Origin: Pseudomonas silvicola
GTDB lineage: Bacteria > Pseudomonadota > Gammaproteobacteria > Pseudomonadales > Pseudomonadaceae
Length of the DNA stretch: 64,000 bases
Direction of reading: 5' to 3'
Assembly (NCBI RefSeq): GCF_026651855.1
Contig: NZ_CP093280.1
Location: 2,396,001-2,460,000, forward strand
Shown here: in pieces, positions 31,158 to 39,514 of the stretch
Layout of the letters: the number at the start of each line of letters is the position of its first letter
Numbering within the stretch: position 1 is the first letter of the stretch
Translations under genes and position numbers: made by a program
The notes under the pieces: model-generated
Database searches by the model: none
Seen by the model: the letters and a program-made list of their open reading frames with translations, nothing else
What the model was told of the DNA's origin: nothing

Positions 31158-31784
31158 ATGAATAAAGTGCTGATCGTGGATGATCACCCTGTCATTCGCC
31201 TAGCGGTGCGCATGCTGATGGAGCGCCACTGCTACGAGGTGGTAGGGGAGACGGACAATGGCGTGGACGCCCTGCAACTGGCACGGGAGCATGAACCGGA
31301 CATCGTCATACTCGATATCGCCATACCCAAGCTCGATGGCCTGGAGGTCATCGCAAGGCTGACGGCCGAAAAGCGGACGGCCAAGGTGCTGGTGCTCACT
31401 TCCCAGGCGCCCGGGCATTTCTCCATGCGCTGCATGCAGACGGGCGCGGCGGGTTACGTGTGCAAGCAGCAGGACCTGACGGAACTGCTCAGTGCCATCA
31501 AGGCGGTGCTGTCAGGCTACAGTTATTTCCCCAATCAGGCGTTGCACTCGGTGCGCTCAAGCCTTGGCAATGCGTCCGAGGCGCAGATGATCGAGCGCTT
31601 GTCAGGGCGCGAAATGATGGTGTTGCAGCAACTGGCGCGGGGCAAGAGCAACAAGGAAATCGCCGATGGCATGTTCCTGAGCAACAAGACCGTGAGTACC
31701 TACAAGACCCGGTTGCTGCTCAAGCTCAATGCACGGTCCCTGGTGGACCTGATTGAATTGGCCCAGCGCAACGGCCTGGCTTGA
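31158..31784 (+). CDS. NarL/LuxR-type response regulator, RocA1-like (orphan)
   Basis: 208 residues. The receiver domain starts VLIVDDHPVIRLAVRMLMER and has the acceptor Asp in IVILDIAIPKLDG near residue 54 and Lys in GAAGYVCKQQ near 104. The LuxR helix-turn-helix is LSGREMMVLQQLARGKSNKE and NKTVSTYKTRLLLKL. The sequence strongly recalls RocA1 (SadR), which in P. aeruginosa regulates fimbriae together with RocS1 and RocR. No sensor kinase or EAL-domain partner is adjacent. A TTG 12 bp upstream is an alternative start. Confidence 0.85.
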   Translation: MNKVLIVDDHPVIRLAVRMLMERHCYEVVGETDNGVDALQLAREHEPDIVILDIAIPKLDGLEVIARLTAEKRTAKVLVLTSQAPGHFSMRCMQTGAAGYVCKQQDLTELLSAIKAVLSGYSYFPNQALHSVRSSLGNASEAQMIERLSGREMMVLQQLARGKSNKEIADGMFLSNKTVSTYKTRLLLKLNARSLVDLIELAQRNGLA

Positions 31785-31881
31785 AGGAAAATGTGCGGCT
31801 GGGTTGCTGGTGAACTGTCGAGCCAGGCTGAAAGGCTCGCTGGCCCGCGCAATGCCGCCCGCCGGCGCCCAGCCGGAGGGG

Positions 31882-32058
31882 TCAGAGGTCGAAATCGTAA
31901 TCGGCCAACTGCTTTTGCAGGCGGCGTTCTTCCAGGAGGTTGTCGATGGTGCGTCGTTTGCTGAGATTGGTTTTTGCCGTCTCCACAGGGGCATCGTCAT
32001 CGCTGTCGACGGGGGCGAACTCGTCTTCCACATCCAGTTCTTCTTTACCGGTGCTCAT
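31882..32058 (-). CDS. PA3496 family small acidic protein
   Basis: 58 residues, very acidic at the N-terminus (about residues 6-26) and basic after that, with SKRRTIDNLLEERRLQKQL near residues 33-51. It resembles the PA3496 family, which has been named a putative envelope integrity protein; its role is not settled. It lies 107 bp downstream of nth on the same strand, as in P. aeruginosa. Confidence 0.75.
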   Translation of the reverse strand: MSTGKEELDVEDEFAPVDSDDDAPVETAKTNLSKRRTIDNLLEERRLQKQLADYDFDL

Positions 32059-32165
32059 ATAGTCAACTCCAGGCTTGGAATGCCATTGGCGCACCTTATA
32101 TCGGTAAAAACGCAACAGGTAAAAAAGATTTTTTCAATCGCCCGATCAGCTTTTTCAATAAGGCG

Positions 32166-32804
32166 TCAATCGTCGGAGGTTTTGTGCTTGTAATCGCACA
32201 AGTCCTCGATCCGGCAACTGCCGCACCGTGGTTTGCGCGCCTGGCATACGTAACGGCCGTGCAGGATCAACCAGTGGTGTGAATCGAGCAGGTAGTCCTT
32301 GGGTACGAACTTGAGCAGGTTCCTTTCCACCTCCAGCACATTCTTGCCTGGGGCGATGCCAGTGCGGTTGCTGACGCGGAAAATATGGGTGTCCACTGCC
32401 ATGGTGGGCTGGCGGAAGGCGGTGTTGAGGACCACGTTGGCAGTCTTGCGGCCTACGCCTGGCAGCGCCTCCAGGGCTTCGCGGGTTTGCGGTACCTCGC
32501 CCCCATGCAGTTCCACCAGCATGCGGCACGCTTCGATCACGTTGCGCGCCTTGCTGTTGTACAGGCCGATGGTCTTGATGTATTCGGACAGGCCCTCGAT
32601 GCCCAGGGCATGGATGGCCGCGGGCGTGTTGGCGACCGGAAACAGTCTGGCGGTGGCCTTGTTCACGCCCGCGTCGGTGGACTGGGCCGACAGGATGACG
32701 GCGATCAGCAGTTCGAACGCCGAGGTGTAGGCCAGTTCGGTCTTGGGTTCGGGGTTGTCTTCGTGGAGCCGGCGGAAAATTTCCCGGCGTTTGGCGGCAT
32801 TCAT
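32166..32804 (-). CDS. nth: Endonuclease III (DNA glycosylase/AP lyase)
   Basis: 212 residues. The helix-hairpin-helix LPGVGRKTANVVL (catalytic Lys near residue 121), the catalytic Asp in VDTHIFRVSNRTG near 139 and the C-terminal [4Fe-4S] loop with cysteines in the spacing C-x6-C-x2-C-x5-C (CQARKPRCGSCRIEDLC) are all present. It removes oxidised pyrimidines and cuts at abasic sites. It is 19 bp downstream of rsxB on the same strand. Confidence 0.95.
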   Translation of the reverse strand: MNAAKRREIFRRLHEDNPEPKTELAYTSAFELLIAVILSAQSTDAGVNKATARLFPVANTPAAIHALGIEGLSEYIKTIGLYNSKARNVIEACRMLVELHGGEVPQTREALEALPGVGRKTANVVLNTAFRQPTMAVDTHIFRVSNRTGIAPGKNVLEVERNLLKFVPKDYLLDSHHWLILHGRYVCQARKPRCGSCRIEDLCDYKHKTSDD

Positions 32805-32823
32805 CGGTCACGGTGTCCTGAGG

Positions 32824-33810
32824 TCATGGCTGGCCGAGGGCGTCCAGCGCTTGTTGGGCCAAGGTGACCGCCTGGCGAGCGTTCTCCAGGGCCACGGCGT
32901 CGGTGGTGTCGGTGCGCTCCAGCTTGCCCAGCTCCGCACGGCGCATGGCCAATTGTATCTTCGCGCGCTTGAGCTCGGCGCCTGGGGCTGGCGGGGTAGC
33001 GGGCTGCGCCTGACCCTGCAGGCTGGCCAAGTGGGCTTCGGCATCGCTGGCTTCTTCGTCCAGGGCCTGCAAGCGCTGGAAGTGCTCCAGGGTCGGAGGT
33101 GTCGGGTATACGCGCAGTGTCTTGGTCCACTGTGCACGGGTCATGGCCGCGGCGACCTTGGCTTGCTTGAGGGGGGCGTCGTCGCCGGCCTTCTGGGCCT
33201 GTACGCGGGCCAGCGCGGCCTGTACCGGGTCGCTGGTGGTGGCAGGCGAGGCCAGGCGGGCCTGGCGCAGGCTCTCGCGGCGTGCCTGGTCGCGGGCCAG
33301 GCGCGCGTTGTGGTGTTCGAAGCGGCGGCGGGCGCGGTCACGTTTGTGGGCACGCGCCTGGCGCTCGCTGTCGTCATGGGCCAGGCCACCGACGATGGGC
33401 ACGCCTTGGCTGGCAGGCAGTGGGCGCAACTCGATGCAGTCCACCGGGCACGGAGCGACGCACAGGTCGCAGCCGGTGCATTCATCGATGATCACGGTAT
33501 GCATGAGCTTGGCGGCGCCGACGATGGCGTCTACCGGGCAAGCCTGAATGCATTTGGTGCAGCCGATGCATTCGGCCTCGCGGATATACGCTACCTGCGC
33601 CGGTGCACTGCCGCGGCTGGTGTCCAGGGCGATGACCGGCACCTGCAGCAGGTCTGCCAGCGCGCGGATGGTCTCCATACCGCCGGGTGGGCACTTGTTG
33701 ATCGCTTCGCCGGCGGCCAGGCCCTGGGCGTAGGGCAGGCAGCCGCCATGCCCGCATTTGCCGCATTGGGTCTGGGGCAGGAGGGCGTCGATGCGTTGAA
33801 TGAGGCTCAT
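32824..33810 (-). CDS. rsxB: RsxB/RnfB-type iron-sulfur electron-transport protein, orphan and C-terminally extended
   Basis: 328 residues. An N-terminal [4Fe-4S] domain has [18 protein letters not shown] and INKCPPGG; two ferredoxin clusters follow ([18 protein letters not shown] near 81-98 and [17 protein letters not shown] near 111-127). The C-terminal ~190 residues are charged, helical and coiled-coil-like with no recognised domain. It lacks the N-terminal membrane helix of canonical RnfB. No other rnf/rsx subunit is next to it; in P. aeruginosa the complete rnf operon precedes nth. The electron partner is unknown. Confidence 0.85.
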   Translation of the reverse strand: MSLIQRIDALLPQTQCGKCGHGGCLPYAQGLAAGEAINKCPPGGMETIRALADLLQVPVIALDTSRGSAPAQVAYIREAECIGCTKCIQACPVDAIVGAAKLMHTVIIDECTGCDLCVAPCPVDCIELRPLPASQGVPIVGGLAHDDSERQARAHKRDRARRRFEHHNARLARDQARRESLRQARLASPATTSDPVQAALARVQAQKAGDDAPLKQAKVAAAMTRAQWTKTLRVYPTPPTLEHFQRLQALDEEASDAEAHLASLQGQAQPATPPAPGAELKRAKIQLAMRRAELGKLERTDTTDAVALENARQAVTLAQQALDALGQP

Positions 33811-33831
33811 GTCGGGTGTCCGAAATAAACG

Positions 33832-33895
33832 CAGGAGCTGGCGTGCCAGCGAGCGTCCGGTGGCCCGGAACGGCTCGCTGGCAAGCCAGCTCCTG
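33832..33895. repeat. Intergenic 23-bp inverted repeat, GCTGGCAAGCCAGC family
   Basis: Arms 33832-33854 and 33873-33895 are complementary over 23 bp with one mismatch, around an 18-bp loop. The right arm matches the one near 25640 and the palindrome at 49152. It lies between rsxB and metG. Confidence 0.72.
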
Positions 33896-33915
33896 CATGA
33901 CCGCCAGGGCGGGTG

Positions 33916-35958
33916 TTACTTGATGCGCTGGCCTGGCTTGGCGCCGCTGTCGGGGCTCAGCAGGTAGATCTCTTCGCCGCCAGGGCCGGCAGCCATGACC
34001 ATGCCTTCGGACATACCGAAGCGCATTTTGCGCGGCTTGAGGTTGGCGATCATCATGGTCAGGCGACCTTCCAGCTCGGCCGGGTTCGGGTAGGCACTCT
34101 TGATGCCCGAGAACACGTTGCGTTGCTGGTCACCGATATCCAGGGTCAGGCGCAGCAGTTTGTCCGCGCCCTCGACATGCTCGGCCTTGACGATCAGGGC
34201 CACGCGCAGGTCGACCGCGGCGAAAGCGTCGAACTCGATTTCCGGTGACAGCGGGTCTTTGCTCAGCTCGCCGTTGCCGGCAGGCGCGGCTGGGGCCTGG
34301 CTGGCTTCCAGGTCCTCCCTGGAGGCGTCCACCATGGCCTGCACCTTCACCGGGTCGATACGGCTCATCAGCGCCTGGAACGGGTTCAGCGTGTGGTTGG
34401 CCAACAGGGTCTTGTGGTCGTCCCAGGTCAGCGGCGCGACGTTGAGGAACGCCTCGGCATCGGCGGCCAGCTTCGGCAGCACCGGTTTGAGGAAGATCAC
34501 CAACTGGCGGAACAGGTTAACGCCCAGGGCACACACGGCCTGCACTTCGTCCTGCTTGCCTTCCTGCTTGGCCAGGGCCCACGGTGCCTTGTCGGCGATG
34601 AAGGCGTTGGCGCGGTCGGCCAGGGCCATGATTTCGCGCATGGCACGGGCGAAATCACGGGCCTCGTAGGCTTCGGCGATGCTTGGGGCCGCGGCGAGGA
34701 ACGCATCGGTCAGCTCAGGGGCGGCGTTCTCGGCCACCAGCACGCCGGCGTTGCCTTTGTGGATGAAGCCGGCGCAGCGGCTGGCGATGTTGACGACCTT
34801 GCCCACCAGGTCGGAGTTGACCTTCTGCACGAAGTCATCGAGGTTCAGGTCCATGTCGTCCACGCCGCGGCCCAGCTTGGAGGCGTAGTAGTAGCGCAGG
34901 TATTCCGGCGACAGGTGGTCCAGGTAGGTGCGGGCCTTGACGAAGGTGCCGCGCGACTTGGACATCTTCTGACCGTTGACGGTCAGGTAGCCGTGTACGT
35001 TCACCGCGGTCGGCTTGCGGTAGCCGGCGCCTTCGAGCATGGCGGGCCAGAACAGCGCGTGGAAGTTGATGATGTCCTTGCCGATGAAGTGGTACAGCTC
35101 GGCGGTGGAGTCCTTGCTCCAGTACGCGTCGAAGTCCAGCTCCGGGCGGCGTGCGCACAGGTTCTTGAAGCTGGCCATGTAGCCGATCGGCGCGTCCAGC
35201 CACACGTAGAAATATTTGCCGGGCTCGCCTGGAATCTCGAAGCCGAAATACGGTGCGTCGCGGGAGATGTCCCACTCCTGCAGGCCGCTGTCCAGCCATT
35301 CGGCCAGCTTGTTGGCGACGGCGTCCTGCAGCGTGCCGCTGCGGGTCCAGGCCTTGAGCATGTCCTGGAAGTCGGGCAGCTTGAAGAAGAAGTGCTGGGA
35401 GTCACGCAGTACCGGGGTGGCACCGGAGATCGCCGACTTGGGGTTCTTCAGCTCGGTGGGCGCGTAGGTGGCGCCGCATTTTTCGCAGTTGTCGCCGTAC
35501 TGGTCTTCGGCCGCGCACTTGGGGCAAGTGCCCTTGATGAAGCGGTCGGCCAGGAACATCTGCTTGTCGGGGTCGAAGTACTGGGTGACCGAACGCTGGG
35601 AGATGTGCCCGGCGTCGCGCAGCTTCAGGTAGATCTGCGACGACAGCTCGCGGTTCTCTTGCGAGTGGGTAGAGTGGAAGTTGTCGAATTCCACCAGGAA
35701 GTCGGCGAAGTCGGTACTGTGTTCGACCTGCACGTTGGCGATCAGCTGTTCGGGGGTGATGCCTTCCTTTTCCGCGCGCAGCATGATGGCCGAACCGTGG
35801 GCGTCGTCGGCGCAGACATAGGTGCACTGGTTGCCACGGTGCTTCTGGAAACGCACCCACATGTCGGTCTGGATGTACTCGACCATGTGGCCAAGGTGGA
35901 TCGAACCGTTGGCGTAGGGCAGGGCGCTGGTGACGAGAATCTTGCGGGGCTCGGACAT
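33916..35958 (-). CDS. metG: Methionyl-tRNA synthetase
   Basis: 680 residues. Class I signatures HLGH (in [14 protein letters not shown] near residue 22) and KMSKSRGTF (near 335) are present, with the zinc knuckle cysteines [18 protein letters not shown] near 146-162. The C-terminal ~110 residues are the tRNA-binding/dimerisation domain ([22 protein letters not shown]). It charges tRNA-Met. It is divergent from apbC, as in other pseudomonads. Confidence 0.97.
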   Translation of the reverse strand: MSEPRKILVTSALPYANGSIHLGHMVEYIQTDMWVRFQKHRGNQCTYVCADDAHGSAIMLRAEKEGITPEQLIANVQVEHSTDFADFLVEFDNFHSTHSQENRELSSQIYLKLRDAGHISQRSVTQYFDPDKQMFLADRFIKGTCPKCAAEDQYGDNCEKCGATYAPTELKNPKSAISGATPVLRDSQHFFFKLPDFQDMLKAWTRSGTLQDAVANKLAEWLDSGLQEWDISRDAPYFGFEIPGEPGKYFYVWLDAPIGYMASFKNLCARRPELDFDAYWSKDSTAELYHFIGKDIINFHALFWPAMLEGAGYRKPTAVNVHGYLTVNGQKMSKSRGTFVKARTYLDHLSPEYLRYYYASKLGRGVDDMDLNLDDFVQKVNSDLVGKVVNIASRCAGFIHKGNAGVLVAENAAPELTDAFLAAAPSIAEAYEARDFARAMREIMALADRANAFIADKAPWALAKQEGKQDEVQAVCALGVNLFRQLVIFLKPVLPKLAADAEAFLNVAPLTWDDHKTLLANHTLNPFQALMSRIDPVKVQAMVDASREDLEASQAPAAPAGNGELSKDPLSPEIEFDAFAAVDLRVALIVKAEHVEGADKLLRLTLDIGDQQRNVFSGIKSAYPNPAELEGRLTMMIANLKPRKMRFGMSEGMVMAAGPGGEEIYLLSPDSGAKPGQRIK

Positions 35959-36145
35959 GGGGCTCGGCTACTTAGAAGTCAAACGAAGATCGGCCACTAT
36001 AAAGGCCCGGCGGATTTTTTTCACCCTCCCAGGCTTCCTCTGCCCCGCAGGGTAGCGCGGGTGGCGTCGAGATTTTCCCTACCTTGCCGCGGACGCGCTA
36101 GGATAGCCGCCTGTCTTGCTCAGTCTTTATATAACGGGAGAACCC

Positions 36146-37240
36146 ATGGGCGCCGTCAACCGCGCAGCCGTCGAGGCCGTGCTTCGCCAGTACACAGACC
36201 CCTACCTGAACCAGGACCCGGTCAGCGCCGGGTGCGTGCGGGCCATCGATATCAATGGCGAGCAGGTCAGCGTCACGCTGGAACTGGGCTACGCCGCCGG
36301 CCTGTTCAAGAACGGTTTCGCGCAGATGCTGCAACTGGGCATCGAGGGCCTGGAGGGCGTCGCCCGCGCCAAGGTGCAGATCAACTGCGTGATCGCCGCG
36401 CACAAGGCTCAGGCCCAGGTGCCAGGCATGGCCAACGTCAAGAACATCGTCGCCGTGGCTTCGGGCAAGGGCGGGGTGGGCAAGTCCACCACCGCCGCCA
36501 ACCTCGCCTTGGCACTGGCCCGTGAAGGTGCGCGAGTGGGCATGCTCGATGCCGATATCTATGGCCCCAGCCAAGGGGTGATGTTCGGTATTGCCGAAGG
36601 CACCCGGCCGCTGGTCAAGGACCAGAAGTGGTTCGTGCCCCTCAAGGCACATGGCGTGGAGGTGATGTCCATGGCCTTCCTGACCGATGACAATACCCCC
36701 ATGGTGTGGCGCGGGCCCATGGTGTCTGGCGCGTTGCTGCAGTTGATCACGCAGACCGCCTGGGACGATCTGGACTACCTGGTCATCGACATGCCGCCAG
36801 GCACCGGCGACATCCAGCTGACCCTGGCGCAGAAAGTGCCGGTGGCCGGTTCGGTGATCGTGACCACGCCCCAGGACCTGGCACTGCTGGACGCCAGGAA
36901 GGGCGTGGAGATGTTCCGCAAGGTCAACATCCCGGTATTGGGTGTGGTGGAGAACATGGCGGTGCACATCTGCTCCAACTGCGGCCATGCCGAGCACCTG
37001 TTCGGCGAGGGCGGTGGCGAGAAGCTGGCGGCGCAGTACGGCGTGGAGCTGCTGGCATCATTGCCGTTGTCGATGCTGATCCGCGAGCAGGCCGACAGCG
37101 GCACGCCCACGGCCATCGCCGAACCGGAAAGTCAGATCGCCATGGTTTACCAGGAGTTGGCTCGCCACGTCGGCGCGCGGATCGTGTTGCAGGAAGCCGC
37201 GGCGCCCGCGATGCCGAACATCACCGTCAGCGACGATTGA
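36146..37240 (+). CDS. apbC: Iron-sulfur cluster carrier protein ApbC (Mrp/NBP35 family)
   Basis: 364 residues from an ATG with GGGAGA upstream. An N-terminal DUF59-like domain (about 10-85) precedes the P-loop ATPase with the deviant Walker A SGKGGVGKSTTAANLALAL near 113 and the cluster-binding CSNCGH near 275. It carries and delivers [4Fe-4S] clusters to apoproteins. An open frame runs 30 bp upstream but lacks a good ribosome site. Confidence 0.94.
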   Translation: MGAVNRAAVEAVLRQYTDPYLNQDPVSAGCVRAIDINGEQVSVTLELGYAAGLFKNGFAQMLQLGIEGLEGVARAKVQINCVIAAHKAQAQVPGMANVKNIVAVASGKGGVGKSTTAANLALALAREGARVGMLDADIYGPSQGVMFGIAEGTRPLVKDQKWFVPLKAHGVEVMSMAFLTDDNTPMVWRGPMVSGALLQLITQTAWDDLDYLVIDMPPGTGDIQLTLAQKVPVAGSVIVTTPQDLALLDARKGVEMFRKVNIPVLGVVENMAVHICSNCGHAEHLFGEGGGEKLAAQYGVELLASLPLSMLIREQADSGTPTAIAEPESQIAMVYQELARHVGARIVLQEAAAPAMPNITVSDD

Positions 37241-37254
37241 GATCGGCGTCATTT

Positions 37255-37294
37255 GTTCCCCGAGCTTCGCCCGGACCGGGCGAGCTCGGGGAAC
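37255..37294. repeat. Intergenic inverted repeat, CGAGCTTCGCCCGG family
   Basis: GTTCCCCGAGCTTCGCCCGG and CCGGGCGAGCTCGGGGAAC form an almost perfect hairpin with a two-base bulge. The left arm shares CCGAGCTTCGCCCGG with the element at 5468. It lies between apbC and the cold-shock gene. Confidence 0.65.
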
Positions 37295-37316
37295 AGGCAT
37301 CGCAAATTACAGGCAT

Positions 37317-37348
37317 AAAAAAACCCCGCTCGAGAGCGGGGTTCTTTT
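37317..37348 (-). terminator. Terminator of the cold-shock gene (probably bidirectional)
   Basis: ACCCCGCTC GA GAGCGGGGT is a perfect 9-bp stem, flanked by an A-run on the left (U-tract for the minus strand) and TTCTTTT on the right. It serves the convergent apbC and csp genes. Confidence 0.85.
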
Positions 37349-37365
37349 GAACTGTTCAGTACAAG

Positions 37366-37575
37366 TTAGATAACTTGAACTTCTTCAGCTTGCATGCCTT
37401 TCTGGCCGCGGGTAGCGACGAAAGAAACTTGCTGGCCTTCTTTCAGGCTTTTGAAGCCGTCAGCCTGGATAGCTTTGAAGTGTACGAACAGGTCGTCACC
37501 GGATTGTGGAGTGATGAAGCCGAAGCCTTTTTCATCGTTGAACCACTTAACGGTACCGGTTTGGCGATTGGACAT
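37366..37575 (-). CDS. cspA: Cold-shock domain protein (CspA/CapB family)
   Basis: 69 residues. RNP1 KGFGFI and RNP2 LFVHF motifs are intact in [17 protein letters not shown] and [10 protein letters not shown]. It is a single-strand nucleic-acid-binding RNA chaperone. AAGGAG lies before the ATG. The 337-bp gap upstream probably contains a long 5' leader, as is common for csp genes. Which of several Pseudomonas paralogues this is cannot be told, so the symbol is provisional. Confidence 0.92.
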   Translation of the reverse strand: MSNRQTGTVKWFNDEKGFGFITPQSGDDLFVHFKAIQADGFKSLKEGQQVSFVATRGQKGMQAEEVQVI

Positions 37576-37912
37576 GGTGAGTCTCCTTGGACAAAGTTAA
37601 CTGCGGCTAGGAACGCCCTGGCCGAGACTGAGTGCAAAGAGCAGGAAAATTCATGAAGATGTAAAACATCGGGTAGAGATTCTCAGTGACACAAGCAACA
37701 CAGTGACGCCACCATAACCCTTTTTCCGGGGCCTGCCAATGCCCTTCGCAACGAATATCCCAAATCATGACTGACGGTGCGGGCAAGTGACGAAAAGTCG
37801 CAGGTTTCGCGGGCTTCCAGCCCGCTAATTGACCACTGCACTTTGAGCCGTGGCCCGTGGTCCGGTAAGATGCCGGCATCATTTTCACACCTCGCTATTC
37901 AGGACACCCGCC
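37576..37912. other. 337-bp intergenic region between the divergent csp and dcd genes
   Basis: No gene is seen here. The part next to csp (37576-37700) is AT-rich and may be its 5' leader; the right-hand part holds a good sigma70 promoter for dcd. GGGCTTCCAGCCC-type short palindromes near 37811 are not explained. Confidence 0.5.
37843..37871 (+). promoter_or_regulatory. Sigma70-type promoter of dcd
   Basis: TTGAGC (37843-37848) and TAAGAT (37866-37871) are separated by 17 bp. The -10 element lies about 42 bp before the dcd start. Confidence 0.55.
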
Positions 37913-38479
37913 ATGAGCATCAAATCGGACAAGTGGATTCGCCGCATGGCGCAAGAGCACGGCATGATCGAGCCTTTCGTCGAGCGCCAGATGCGTGGCG
38001 AAGGCGCCGACCGGCTGATCTCCTTCGGCGTGTCCAGCTACGGCTACGACGTGCGCTGCGCCGATGAATTCAAGGTGTTCACCAACATCAACTCGGCCAC
38101 GGTCGACCCGAAGAACTTCGATGAGAAGAGCTTCGTCGACGTCAAGAGCGACGTGTGCATCATCCCGCCGAACTCCTTCGCGCTGGCCCGCACCGTGGAG
38201 TACTTCCGTATCCCGCGCAATGTGCTGACCATCTGCCTGGGCAAGAGCACCTACGCGCGCTGCGGCATCATCGTCAACGTCACGCCGCTGGAACCGGAGT
38301 GGGAAGGCCACGTGACCCTGGAGTTCTCCAACACCACCACGTTGCCGGCCAAGATCTACGCCAACGAAGGCGTGGCACAGATGCTCTTCCTGGAGTCCGA
38401 CGAAGAGTGCGAAGTGTCCTATAAGGACCGCGGCGGCAAGTACCAGGGCCAGCGTGGCGTGACCCTGCCGCGTACTTAA
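37913..38479 (+). CDS. dcd: dCTP deaminase
   Basis: 188 residues. The catalytic Glu lies in [17 protein letters not shown] near residue 138, with [13 protein letters not shown] near 40 and [10 protein letters not shown] near 110, all hallmarks of Dcd. It deaminates dCTP to dUTP for thymidylate synthesis. The start [13 protein letters not shown] is conserved; the longer open frame upstream runs through the promoter. Confidence 0.95.
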   Translation: MSIKSDKWIRRMAQEHGMIEPFVERQMRGEGADRLISFGVSSYGYDVRCADEFKVFTNINSATVDPKNFDEKSFVDVKSDVCIIPPNSFALARTVEYFRIPRNVLTICLGKSTYARCGIIVNVTPLEPEWEGHVTLEFSNTTTLPAKIYANEGVAQMLFLESDEECEVSYKDRGGKYQGQRGVTLPRT

Positions 38480-38579
38480 TCCGACCGGCGCAAGGAATTA
38501 GTCGGGAAAAAGGCACTCTATCGAGGTGAACTGTTCTGTTTCGCGTTAAGCGAAGCGGACCTTTGCCCAGGGAGTGCCT

Positions 38580-38795
38580 ATGAAAATCGACCCGACCATC
38601 AGCGCCGAACTGGCCAGGCTGCAACCCAACCAGATTGGCGTGCTTGCCTGGACCTTGCTGGCCAACCCCATGGCCCAACAGGCAGGCGGCCTACCGGGCC
38701 AACCGGACCCCGATCCCAATCCCGACTACCCTCAGCCCGAAGAGCCCGGCGAACCCACCATTCCCGACCAGCCGCCCCCCGCGCCTGTAGCGTGA
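38580..38795 (+). CDS. Small hypothetical protein with proline/aspartate-rich tail
   Basis: 71 residues from an ATG with AGGGAG about 8 bp upstream. The N-terminal 40 residues look helical (DPTISAELARLQPNQIGVLA); the C-terminal 30 are rich in Pro, Asp and Glu and likely disordered. No family recognised and no signal peptide. It follows dcd by 100 bp and may be separately transcribed. The ribosome site and GC-typical codons support it, but the evidence is modest. Confidence 0.5.
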   Translation: MKIDPTISAELARLQPNQIGVLAWTLLANPMAQQAGGLPGQPDPDPNPDYPQPEEPGEPTIPDQPPPAPVA

Positions 38796-38854
38796 CGGTG
38801 AGTTGAGCAACGGCACGGGGGCCGGAACACGGCCCCTGTGCCGGTGACAAACGC

Positions 38855-39514
38855 CTACCTTCCCACTGGCCATACGTGCCCATCGCCGACCACGTAGACG
38901 TTTTCGTCCGCGCTTGGGCGCACGGCATAGCCGCCTGTGAACGCTCCGAAGGCCGGTAGCAGGCTCACTTGCGTCCCCAGCACGAAGCAGGGCAGGCGCA
39001 GGCTCTGGCGGCCCCGTCCTTGTAGCCGATACACCGGGTGCACATGCCCGGCCAGGACGGGCAGCTGTGGATGCGGCAGGGGTTCGTGCTGAAGCGCAAG
39101 AGGCCCGACCACCCACGGCTCGCTGACCACCTGGAAGTCCAGCGTCGCGGGGGGATCGCCCGCGCGCTTGTCGTGGTTGCCGCGGATCAGGGTGACCGCC
39201 AGGCTGGCATGACGCTCGCGCCAGGCCGTCAACGCGGCAAGCGTTGCAGAGCCCTGAGAGCCGGGTGCGTGCAGGAAGTCCCCCAGGAAGATCAATTGCT
39301 CGCACTCATGCTGCGCCAACAGGCTATTCAGCACGCCCAGGTTGCTGGCGGTGGTGCCGTGGGGTACCGGTTGGCCCAGGCGCCGGTAGGCAGCGGCCTT
39401 GCCGAAATGGGCATCGGCGATCAACAAGGCGCGCCGGGCCGGCCAGTAAATGGCTTTCTCGGGCAGCAACCAGAGGCGCGCGCCGTTCAGGTCCACGGGG
39501 TGATGCCCATTCAT
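38855..39514 (-). CDS. pdeM: Ligase-associated DNA damage response endonuclease PdeM
   Basis: 219 residues of calcineurin-like phosphoesterase. The metal-binding motifs are DAHFGKA near 34, GDFLHAPG near 78, GNHD near 112 and GHVHP near 155. The family (PdeM) accompanies the Lhr-type helicase, an ATP-dependent ligase and an exonuclease in a repair cluster. The gene overlaps the helicase stop by 4 bp and so is translated with it. Confidence 0.88.
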   Translation of the reverse strand: MNGHHPVDLNGARLWLLPEKAIYWPARRALLIADAHFGKAAAYRRLGQPVPHGTTASNLGVLNSLLAQHECEQLIFLGDFLHAPGSQGSATLAALTAWRERHASLAVTLIRGNHDKRAGDPPATLDFQVVSEPWVVGPLALQHEPLPHPQLPVLAGHVHPVYRLQGRGRQSLRLPCFVLGTQVSLLPAFGAFTGGYAVRPSADENVYVVGDGHVWPVGR

